Notes under the pieces: generated by a model
What the model saw: only the letters and a program-made list of their open reading frames with translations
What the model was told of the DNA's origin: nothing
Database searches by the model: none
Assembly (NCBI GenBank): GCA_902797455.1
Contig: CADBTE010000385.1
Span: 1 to 7,235 of the forward strand
Direction of reading: 5' to 3'
Source of the DNA: an uncultured Planctomycetota bacterium
GTDB taxonomy: Bacteria; Planctomycetota; Planctomycetia; Pirellulales; Thermoguttaceae
Length of the DNA stretch: 7,235 nt
Shown here: positions 1 through 5,334 of the stretch, piece by piece
Layout: the number at the start of each line of letters is the position of its first letter
How positions within the stretch are numbered: the stretch's first letter is position 1
Made by a program: the position numbers and the translations under genes

Positions 1-1
1 A

Positions 2-421
2 AACCATCGAACGGGGTTGTTCGACGCGATGCTGATCAAAGACAACCACCTCGCCTCGGTCGGCGGCCAGGGGCTGACCCCTGCCGACGCGGTGCGCCGC
101 GGCCGCGCCTGGCTGCGGGAACGCTTCGGCGGCGGCGAGCTCCCGATCATCGAGGTCGAGGTCGACTCGCTGGACCAGCTGAAGAATGTCCTCGAGGCGA
201 ACCCCGATATCGTCCTGCTCGATAATATGCCGCCTGAAATGATGGCAGAGGCGGTCGCGCTGCGCGACTCGATGGCGCCGGAAACTGAGCTGGAGGCCTC
301 GGGGGGAATTAACCTTGAGACCGTCCGCGCCAAGGCGGCCAGCGGCGTGGACCGCGTCAGCGTCGGCCGGCTGACCCACTCGCCCCGGACGCTCGATATC
401 GGGCTGGACTGGGAGGAATAA
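2..421 (+). CDS. nadC: Nicotinate-nucleotide pyrophosphorylase (carboxylating), C-terminal half, truncated by the window edge
   Basis: This is quinolinate phosphoribosyltransferase, which converts quinolinate and PRPP to nicotinate mononucleotide with loss of CO2 in cytoplasmic de novo NAD synthesis. The visible frame opens at base 2 with NHRTGLFDAMLIKDNHL, matching the family's conserved NHR...LIKDNH segment, whose Arg and Lys contact substrate. It continues with EVEVDSLDQL, then IVLLDNMPPE, then LEASGGINLETV and the C-terminal SVGRLTHSP, the usual order of the beta/alpha-barrel strands and phosphate-binding loop. About 139 residues are present of a family length near 280, so the N-terminal domain lies to the left of the window. 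The TTG at 17 is an internal Leu codon and not a start, because homology continues upstream of it to the window edge. The gene is intact to its TAA stop and is followed by a hairpin terminator. Its upstream operon partners cannot be seen. Confidence 0.95.
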   Translation, partial: NHRTGLFDAMLIKDNHLASVGGQGLTPADAVRRGRAWLRERFGGGELPIIEVEVDSLDQLKNVLEANPDIVLLDNMPPEMMAEAVALRDSMAPETELEASGGINLETVRAKAASGVDRVSVGRLTHSPRTLDIGLDWEE

Positions 422-435
422 AAACCACCGGTAAT

Positions 436-468
436 AAAAAAAGGCGGGCCTTGCGGTCCGCCTTTTTT
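436..468. terminator. Bidirectional intrinsic terminator between convergent genes
   Basis: An 8-bp GC-rich stem (443-450 with 455-462, containing one G-T pair) closes a TTGC loop. It is flanked by seven A on the left and six T on the right, so the flanks can extend the stem. Read rightward it gives a hairpin plus T run just after nadC. Read leftward it gives the same after the PDZ gene, whose stop is at 496-498. It therefore fits a shared Rho-independent terminator. Confidence 0.9.
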
Positions 469-495
469 CCCTGAGCGCCGAATCGGCGGCTTGTT

Positions 496-1542
496 TTACT
501 TCGTTCCTTCCTCGGCGGCCGGCACGTCGGCATCGGCGTCGGCGGGGAGGATCATCCCCGGACGGACGACGCGGATCTTCTCGTCGGAGGAGACGCTGGG
601 TGCCTGGCCGTCGCCGGCCTGAATCTCAACCCCCGCCGGCTCTTGGCTGACTTCCGGGCGCTTTTCGGGGGTCAGTTCGACACTGTGGCGCTGCCCGGCG
701 CGAATGAACTCGACCACCAGCGCTTTCTCGCCGCCGTTGGCGTCGAGGATCGCGCCGATCTCCAGCGGATCGCAGACCGGCTGGTCACCTAACTTTAGGA
801 GGATATCGTACTTCTGAAGCCCCGCCTTCGCGCTGGGAGAATCGGGGACCACGTCGAAGATCAAAATCCCCTCGTTATCACCCAGCGCCAGCTGAGAGCG
901 GAGGACCGGATCGACCTGCGTCACCCGGGCGCCGAGCCAATACTCGCTCGGCTTAACCGCCGAGGCAACCGCCCCGGGGATACCCTGACGGGGGAAGCCG
1001 AAGCCGGATATCACGTCGGAGGGAGAAAAACCGAAAGCGCCGTTGAAACGCTTCATCATCTCTTCCTGCTGGGCGAGCATCGCCTCCATCTGCGACTGCA
1101 TCTGACGGAAAATCTCGTCCCCGCCGGGGGCGTTCGGGTCGGCGATCACCGCGCCGCCGAGCGCCGGATCACTGGTCGCCGGGTCGGCCGGATTGGCAGC
1201 CGGGGCACTCGTGCCGTTGCGCAGAATGATCCCCGGGGCAATCTGGCTGTCGAGTTCCAGAGGCGCGTTCCCGTCGGGAGCGTCTCCCTCGATGGTTTTT
1301 TCCTCGTCCTCGATCAGGACGCCGTCTTTCCAAACCTTCTTTTTCTGAACTCTCTTCCCGTCCGGCCCGACGCTGCTTTCGATCGTCACCGAATACGACT
1401 GGGACGAGAACCCCGCCGCCGGATCGGCCGCGTTTTGCGCCCGGGCGGCCGAGCCGGGGCAGAAGCCCAGACCGGCCAGAAGAAAGGAAAAGATCACCGA
1501 CTCGACGCATAAATTCGCACCCAACACGAACTTCTTCATCAT
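496..1542 (-). CDS. Secreted or periplasmic PDZ-domain protein without a protease domain
   Basis: The 348-residue product has an N-terminal signal peptide: basic MMKK, a hydrophobic stretch to about residue 28, and a likely signal peptidase I site after ARA at 33-35. Residues 46-85 form a charged, beta-rich segment (SYSVTIESSVGPDGKRVQKK). Residues 86-140 are rich in Pro, Ala, Asp and Gly and probably disordered. Residues 142-166 form a Met/Gln-rich helix that could be a short coiled coil. Residues 200-292 form one PDZ domain (YWLGARV start, GILIFDVVPDSPSAKAGL core, YDILLKLGDQPV). The acidic tail is low complexity. It resembles the C-terminal part of HtrA/Deg proteins, but no His-Asp-Ser protease domain is present, so it is more likely a binding or adaptor protein than an enzyme. 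An AGGAG (1551-1555) lies 8 nt before the start, with a second in-frame ATG directly after it. It is the last of three co-directional genes after a sigma/anti-sigma pair, 127 bp downstream. The product class is clear; the function is not known. Confidence 0.85.
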   Translation of the reverse strand: MMKKFVLGANLCVESVIFSFLLAGLGFCPGSAARAQNAADPAAGFSSQSYSVTIESSVGPDGKRVQKKKVWKDGVLIEDEEKTIEGDAPDGNAPLELDSQIAPGIILRNGTSAPAANPADPATSDPALGGAVIADPNAPGGDEIFRQMQSQMEAMLAQQEEMMKRFNGAFGFSPSDVISGFGFPRQGIPGAVASAVKPSEYWLGARVTQVDPVLRSQLALGDNEGILIFDVVPDSPSAKAGLQKYDILLKLGDQPVCDPLEIGAILDANGGEKALVVEFIRAGQRHSVELTPEKRPEVSQEPAGVEIQAGDGQAPSVSSDEKIRVVRPGMILPADADADVPAAEEGTK

Positions 1543-1575
1543 TTCATCAACTCCTTAGTGTCCTGTTCTATCCTC

Positions 1576-1616
1576 TCGCGCGGCCGTGAGGTAAGGCGCG
1601 CGAATCGTTTTTTATA
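1576..1616 (-). promoter_or_regulatory. Possible promoter and 5' leader stem for the PDZ gene
   Basis: On the minus strand a TATAAA hexamer (1616-1611) sits about 70 bp before the PDZ start and could be a -10 box. No good -35 hexamer is visible at 16-18 bp; the best candidate there (TTAAGG) matches only 3 of 6. Just downstream, TCGCGCG (1576-1582) and CGCGCGA (1597-1603) can form a 7-bp stem with a 14-nt loop, placed at or near the 5' end of a transcript from this site. Expression could instead come by readthrough from the sigma/anti-sigma genes. Confidence 0.25.
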
Positions 1617-1669
1617 CGCGAAGCTCCCGCTTCCTTAACCGGCAAAAACTCCCGTTGTCGTCAAAACTT

Positions 1670-2512
1670 TTACTGGTAGATCACCGCCGGGAAAGCGGGT
1701 TTGTCTTTGCGGCGTATCGTGATCGTATCGACCGGTACAATCGCCTTGCGGCCGTCCTCCAGCGGGATGGTCAGATGCTCGGTCGTACAGTCGACCTGCC
1801 GGCCGTCCCGGCGGAGATGCTCGATATACTCATTCGTCGAGGGGGTATGCAGCAGCGCCGGGTCGTAGTGGTCGGACTCGACACACGGAAGCGATATCCC
1901 CGCCAGGTCGTTCGCCTCGGTATTGAGCCGAACCCGATGCACCGGGACGTCAAACGGATCGGCCGAAGCCGGCGCCAGCGCGCCGGCGGCCAGCATCGAG
2001 TCGGTCCCGGGGGAAACGCTCGGGGCGCTCGTAGAAACGCCTCCGTCACGCGGCCCCAGCGCCGGGCGGACCAGAAGGGCCGCCGCGGCGCTCATCACAA
2101 AGGCCAGAAGAATCCCGCCGGCCATCGCCCGGAGGACGACCCTTCGCCGCCAGCGTGCCTGCGTGGCGCTGTCGCCGCCGGCGCTTTTTGCGTAGGTGCC
2201 GGCGGCCTCGGCGGCCGGTTCACCGGCCGCGGCCGAAAGGGCGCCGATCGTCAGCCGGTCGGACGGCTCGGCCTCGGCAGCGTTGTTTTTGCCGAGCGCG
2301 CGGGCGAGGCACTGCGACTCGAGAAACGCCGTCGCCAGAGCCCGCCAGCCGTTGGGGACGGTATCAAGGCGCTCGAGCAGTTCCCGGCGCCGAGGCTCCT
2401 CGAGCTCGTCGTCGACCAGCAGCTCCAGCAAAAGAGCGTCTTCACGGCTTGGGCCGTCAAAGAACCGGTCTGAACCGTCAAAGAATTGTTCTGCGGATTT
2501 CCTCTCAGACAT
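1670..2512 (-). CDS. Probable membrane anti-sigma factor (single transmembrane segment, no zinc motif)
   Basis: The 280-residue product is encoded 60 bp downstream of an ECF sigma gene on the same strand, the usual place for its inhibitor. Residues 25-72 (ALLLELLVDDELEEPRRREL, then GWRALATAFLESQCLARAL) form an acidic helical N-terminal domain. It resembles planctomycete anti-sigma proteins, whose GWR...ALAFLEAQ pattern I recognise. The HxxxCxxC zinc motif of classical ZAS anti-sigma factors is absent; Cys68 is alone. Residues 75-118 are an Ala/Glu-rich linker. WRRR at 121-124 precedes one hydrophobic helix at about 128-149, which predicts a cytoplasmic N-terminus and an exported C-terminus of about 130 residues. 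That part starts with a Ser/Pro/Ala-rich linker and ends in a compact domain (190-280) with Cys210 and Cys241, which could form a disulfide. GGGAGG (2525-2520) lies 7 nt before the ATG. The role as an anti-sigma factor is inferred from position, topology and N-terminal resemblance. Confidence 0.72.
   Translation of the reverse strand: MSERKSAEQFFDGSDRFFDGPSREDALLLELLVDDELEEPRRRELLERLDTVPNGWRALATAFLESQCLARALGKNNAAEAEPSDRLTIGALSAAAGEPAAEAAGTYAKSAGGDSATQARWRRRVVLRAMAGGILLAFVMSAAAALLVRPALGPRDGGVSTSAPSVSPGTDSMLAAGALAPASADPFDVPVHRVRLNTEANDLAGISLPCVESDHYDPALLHTPSTNEYIEHLRRDGRQVDCTTEHLTIPLEDGRKAIVPVDTITIRRKDKPAFPAVIYQ
2444..2485 (-). repeat. Two-copy 21-bp tandem repeat inside the anti-sigma gene
   Basis: Two adjacent 21-bp units encode FFDGSDR and FFDGPSR, residues 10-23 of the anti-sigma protein. 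The first 11 bases of each unit are identical and 16 of 21 match overall. This looks like an in-frame duplication that has since drifted, lying just before the predicted sigma-binding helices. Confidence 0.7.
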
Positions 2513-2527
2513 GGTGCTTCCTCCCTC

Positions 2528-2540
2528 GGGGAAGATCCCC
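2528..2540. other. Small hairpin in the sigma/anti-sigma intergenic gap
   Basis: GGGGA and TCCCC pair around a 3-nt AGA loop, only a few bases upstream of the anti-sigma ribosome-binding site (2525-2520) in the 60-bp gap after the sigma stop. It could slightly modulate anti-sigma translation relative to sigma. With a 5-bp stem it may equally be chance, and no T run makes it a terminator. Confidence 0.2.
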
Positions 2541-2572
2541 GGGGCGTTTCGATAGTGTATACGATACCAATA

Positions 2573-3271
2573 TCAAATATCTTCCCCGTCCACCCGGCGG
2601 GCAAGAGCCTGCCGCAGCAGTCCGCGGGCCCGATGGAGCCGGGCCTGGACCGTCGTCACCGTAACGCCGAGTTTTTCGGCCATATCGCGGTAACTCCAAT
2701 CGTGGACATACTTCAGCAGGAGGAGTTCCCGGGACTGCTCGGGAAGCTGATCCAGCGCGTCGCGGACCATCTGATGCCGTTCCTCGGCAAGCAGCCACTG
2801 AAGCGGGCCGGGCGAGGGATCTCGGTCGAGCGGCTCGCCGGCGCGCTGCTGATACCGCTGCAGAAGGTTCCGCTTGCGCCCCATCGTTCGGCGGTAGAGC
2901 AGCGACTGAATCACCGCCAGGCGATAGAGCCACGGCGCTACCTTCGACGGGTCTTGAATCGGGGCCTTCTGCCGAACCGCCGCCAGCGCGACTTCCTGAA
3001 AAATATCACCGACCGCCTGTGATTCTCCCACGCGGGCGGCGATAACCGTTCGCAGCCACTCCTCGTTTTTCCGAAGCGCCTCGGCCCAGTCGATGCGATC
3101 GCCGGTCCCCCCGTCAGAAACTGCCCCTTCCGCGCAAAGGGTATCGAAACCCAATCCGCAGGATGACTGGTCTTCCATCGCGCCCGGAAGCTCCCGGCGA
3201 ATATACTCTTCATCGGTGAGCTCCCGCGGGTCATCCGGAATCGTCCGGCCGGGGGAAGCATCGTTCTTCAT
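2573..3271 (-). CDS. ECF-type RNA polymerase sigma factor (sigma-70 family)
   Basis: This 232-residue protein should direct RNA polymerase to a specific promoter set. Residues 67-135 are sigma region 2: the helix NEEWLRTVIAARVG, then AVGDIFQEVALAAVR in the place of the family's DAEDLVQEVFLRAWR, then APWLYRLAVIQSLLYRR in the -10 recognition region. Residues 168-222 are region 4 with DALDQLPEQSRELLLLKYV and the helix-turn-helix YRDMAEKLGVTVTTVQARLHRARGLLR that reads the -35 element. Regions 1.1 and 3 are absent, as in ECF factors. An N-terminal extension of about 60 residues (acidic, with Cys38 and Cys46) is unusual for a minimal ECF protein. The frame is open upstream to an ATG at 3379, but ATG 3271 is preferred. 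It has AAAGGG at a 6-nt spacing and a stronger AGGAGG further out, while the extra 36 residues look like translated leader. The gene is first in a leftward unit followed by its likely membrane anti-sigma factor. Confidence 0.9.
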   Translation of the reverse strand: MKNDASPGRTIPDDPRELTDEEYIRRELPGAMEDQSSCGLGFDTLCAEGAVSDGGTGDRIDWAEALRKNEEWLRTVIAARVGESQAVGDIFQEVALAAVRQKAPIQDPSKVAPWLYRLAVIQSLLYRRTMGRKRNLLQRYQQRAGEPLDRDPSPGPLQWLLAEERHQMVRDALDQLPEQSRELLLLKYVHDWSYRDMAEKLGVTVTTVQARLHRARGLLRQALARRVDGEDI

Positions 3272-3277
3272 AGGCAG

Positions 3278-3294
3278 CCCTTTCACTCCTCCTT
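3278..3294 (-). promoter_or_regulatory. Ribosome-binding region that supports the sigma-factor start
   Basis: Reading leftward, AAGGAGGAG (3294-3286) is followed by AAAGGG (3283-3278) and then the ATG at 3271. The strong element lies about 14 nt from the ATG, longer than ideal, and the weaker AAAGGG has a 6-nt spacing. An in-frame GTG (3286-3284) lies too close to the strong element to be the preferred start. The purine-rich tract argues against starting at 3379. Confidence 0.55.
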
Positions 3295-3391
3295 CGAAAT
3301 ATATAGTAACCGGCCGGCCGATATTGTTGCGCGAAAAGACAAAACGCGCGGGGGTTTTTCGGTGTCGGGGTTTCGGCACGGGGGGGCGGCC

Positions 3392-3424
3392 TTGGCTTTA
3401 TTGCCTCGGCCGGTCCGTTATAAT
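3392..3424 (+). promoter_or_regulatory. Candidate housekeeping promoter for gltX
   Basis: A perfect TATAAT hexamer (3419-3424) lies about 120 bp before the gltX start. TTGGCT (3392-3397, 4 of 6 matches to TTGACA) is upstream at 21 bp, longer than the usual 16-18, so the -35 assignment is weak. Transcription would begin near 3431 and give a leader of about 110 nt. The minus strand of the same box reads TATAAC, so leftward use cannot be excluded. Confidence 0.4.
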
Positions 3425-3543
3425 GGTAGGGAAAACCTTCGCGCCGGGCAAGAGAATTCTCTGTTAGACCGCCGGCGGCCGAACGGCTCTGAAACAGTGA
3501 ACCGCAGAAGTATCATTTCCAGACGTTTTTCCAGTTACCGACC

Positions 3544-5244
3544 ATGACCGCAATCCGCACCCGCTTCGCCCCCTCCCCTACCGGCTATCTGCATATCGGC
3601 GGCGTCCGCACCGCGCTGTTCTGCTACCTCTTCGCCAAGCAGCGGGGGGGGCGCTTCATTCTTCGCATCGACGACACCGATCAGACACGCAATGTACGGG
3701 ACGCGCTTCAGCCGATTCTCGACGGGCTGAAGTGGCTGGGGATCGAGTGGGACGAAGGGCCGGTCATCACCGGCGCCGCCGATCGCGAGTCGTTCGGTCC
3801 CCATGTCCCCTACTACCAGTCGCTGCGCGGCGATAAGTATCAAGAGGCGGTCGACAAGCTCCTCGCCTCCGGACACGCCTACCGCGACTATGCCCGAGCC
3901 GAAGAGATCCAGGCCGAACGCCAGGCGGCGCAGGACGCCAAGCGGACTTTTGTCTACAGCCGCCGCTTTATGGCCGAGACCGAGGCCGACCGGGCGCGGT
4001 TCGAGGCCGAAGGGCGTGCCGGGGTTGTCCGCCTGAAGATGCCGCGCGAGGGAAAACTCGTCATTCACGACCTCGTCCGCGGAGACGTTGAGTTCGACTG
4101 GGCAACCGAGCAGGACCACGTCATCCAGCGAGCCGACGGCTCGTTCATCTACCACCTGGCCAATGTCGTCGACGACCACGACTTCGGCATCTCGCACGTC
4201 ATCCGCGCCGAGGAGCACCTGTCGAACACGCCGCGGCAGATCTTCATCATTCAGTCGCTCGGCTGGGAGCTGCCCGCCTACGCCCACCTGCCGTTCGTCG
4301 CCGAGCCGGGAAGCAAGACCAAACTGAGCAAGCGCAAGCTCGACAAGTATCTGAAGAACCCCGATTTCGCCAAACTGGTGAACCACGGCAAATCGATCGC
4401 CGATCGGGTCGGCCTGGCGACCACCGCCGACGGCTTCAACCCGGTGATCGTCGATTTCTACCGTCAGGTCGGCTATATCCCCGAGGGGATCATTAACTAC
4501 CTGTCGCTCCTCGGCTGGGCGCTGGACGACAAGGCCGAGTTCTTCCGCATGGCCGATATGGTCAGGCTCTTCACACTGGATAAGGTGAACAAGGCCCCGG
4601 CGTCGTTCGACCCGGCGAAGCTTTTTGCCTTCCAGGAGAAGCACTTCATCATTTTGCCGACCGAAGAAAAATACCGCCGCGCGATCCGCTACCTCATCGC
4701 CGCCGGCCATCTCCAAGCGCTCGACGGTCCCTTCGCGGGGGTGAGCGATTTCACCGCCCTGCCCGACCTGTTTGACCCGGATACATCTCTGGCGCTGACC
4801 CGCCACGAGGAGATCCCCCCACGGGAGGTCAAAGCGCTGCTGACCGCACTGATCGAGGCGGTCGGAGAGCGGATCAAAGTCTCGGGGGATATTCTCGATT
4901 TCGTCGAGTTCCTCGACAGCGACACCGATTTCGCCATCGACGAAAAAGCGTGGGCCAAGCGGATTACCGGCGCGCCGGAATCGGCCGCGCTTCTGGACGA
5001 GTACGCCGGCCGCCTGGCCGCCTGCCCGGAGGAAAACTTCACCGCCCCGGCTCTGGAGGCGCACTTCGCGGCATTCCTCGAGGAAAAACAAATTAAGCCG
5101 GCCCAACTGATCCACGCCCTGCGGGTGGCCGTCACCGGCAAGGGGGTCGGGATCGGGATGTTCGAGGCACTGGCGCTGCTCGGCAAAGAACGTACCCTCA
5201 AGCGCCTGGCCGCCCGAGATCGGAAACCGGACGAAAGCGCCTGA
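3544..5244 (+). CDS. gltX: Glutamyl-tRNA synthetase, long planctomycete-type form
   Basis: This cytoplasmic class I synthetase attaches glutamate to tRNA(Glu) using ATP. The protein opens with TRFAPSPTGYLHIGGVRTALF: the HIGH-type signature is HIGG at 17-20. KLSKR at 260-264 is the KMSKS loop. The Rossmann catalytic domain spans about 5-330, with DQTRNV, the LVRGDVEFDWATEQDHVIQRADG stretch and HLSNTPRQI. The rest is the helical anticodon-binding region. At 566 residues it is longer than the usual 470-500. Part of the excess is about 33 extra residues between KLSKR and the conserved GYIPEGIINYLSLLGW (310 onward). The zinc-site cysteines seen in E. coli-type enzymes are missing: AYRDYARAEE (112-121) stands where AY-CYC-type sequence is expected, and only Cys27 and Cys494 occur in the whole protein. 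No clear Shine-Dalgarno precedes the ATG, but homology begins at once, so the start is firm. It ends in tandem stops, TGA TAA. Whether it also charges tRNA(Gln), as non-discriminating enzymes do, cannot be decided here. Confidence 0.96.
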   Translation: MTAIRTRFAPSPTGYLHIGGVRTALFCYLFAKQRGGRFILRIDDTDQTRNVRDALQPILDGLKWLGIEWDEGPVITGAADRESFGPHVPYYQSLRGDKYQEAVDKLLASGHAYRDYARAEEIQAERQAAQDAKRTFVYSRRFMAETEADRARFEAEGRAGVVRLKMPREGKLVIHDLVRGDVEFDWATEQDHVIQRADGSFIYHLANVVDDHDFGISHVIRAEEHLSNTPRQIFIIQSLGWELPAYAHLPFVAEPGSKTKLSKRKLDKYLKNPDFAKLVNHGKSIADRVGLATTADGFNPVIVDFYRQVGYIPEGIINYLSLLGWALDDKAEFFRMADMVRLFTLDKVNKAPASFDPAKLFAFQEKHFIILPTEEKYRRAIRYLIAAGHLQALDGPFAGVSDFTALPDLFDPDTSLALTRHEEIPPREVKALLTALIEAVGERIKVSGDILDFVEFLDSDTDFAIDEKAWAKRITGAPESAALLDEYAGRLAACPEENFTAPALEAHFAAFLEEKQIKPAQLIHALRVAVTGKGVGIGMFEALALLGKERTLKRLAARDRKPDESA

Positions 5245-5334
5245 TAATACCGATAAGGCGCCGGCGGGCTAAGGACACCGCGTTCGACCGGTCCGTCATC
5301 CCAAAAAAACAGACCACCACGAGGAGCCACCGCC

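Larger units (their letters stand above)
3272..3543. promoter_or_regulatory. Divergent promoter region between the sigma gene and gltX, with several palindromes
   Basis: No gene is supported in this 272-bp gap. It holds a perfect 10-bp palindrome CGGCCGGCCG (3311-3320) beside an AT-rich tract (3297-3309) that could include a leftward -10-like TATATT (3303-3298). It also holds a perfect 12-bp palindrome AGAGAATTCTCT (3451-3462) and a 10-bp palindrome CCGCCGGCGG (3469-3478). The first lies where a regulator of the sigma gene could bind; the other two lie in the likely gltX leader. No convincing ECF-type GGAAC -35 motif was found upstream of the sigma gene, so autoregulation is not shown. Confidence 0.4.

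Noticed and set aside
475..490. Second short dyad (CGCCG...CGGCG) beside the PDZ stop
   Set aside because: The stem is only five base pairs with a 3-nt loop and no adjacent T run; the neighbouring hairpin at 436-468 explains termination.
1655..2473. A 272-codon plus-strand frame opposite the anti-sigma gene
   Set aside because: It is Arg/Gly-rich with no domain. The minus-strand frame has a good ribosome-binding site, a transmembrane helix and family resemblance.
3272..3379. Longer sigma-factor start at the ATG at 3379 adding 36 residues
   Set aside because: No ribosome-binding site was seen for it, the extra residues resemble translated leader, and a purine-rich site precedes the ATG at 3271.
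3362..3547. A 61-codon plus-strand frame upstream of gltX
   Set aside because: Its GTG start lies upstream of the TATAAT box, no ribosome-binding site precedes it, and the peptide is Arg/Ser-rich without features. Only its ATGA overlap with gltX is worth noting, and that is listed as a low-interest finding.
3535..5115. A 526-codon open frame antisense to gltX
   Set aside because: It lies entirely opposite an unmistakable GluRS gene, has no recognisable domain, and is the expected product of strong GC-rich codon bias keeping stops out of the complementary frame. Its composition (many Val, Gly, Asp, Arg) is typical of such shadows.
5245..5334. Possible terminator after gltX
   Set aside because: GC-rich sequence such as GGCGCCGGCG is present, but no T run follows it on the plus strand. 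The run of seven A at 5303-5309 is not preceded by a convincing stem in either direction.
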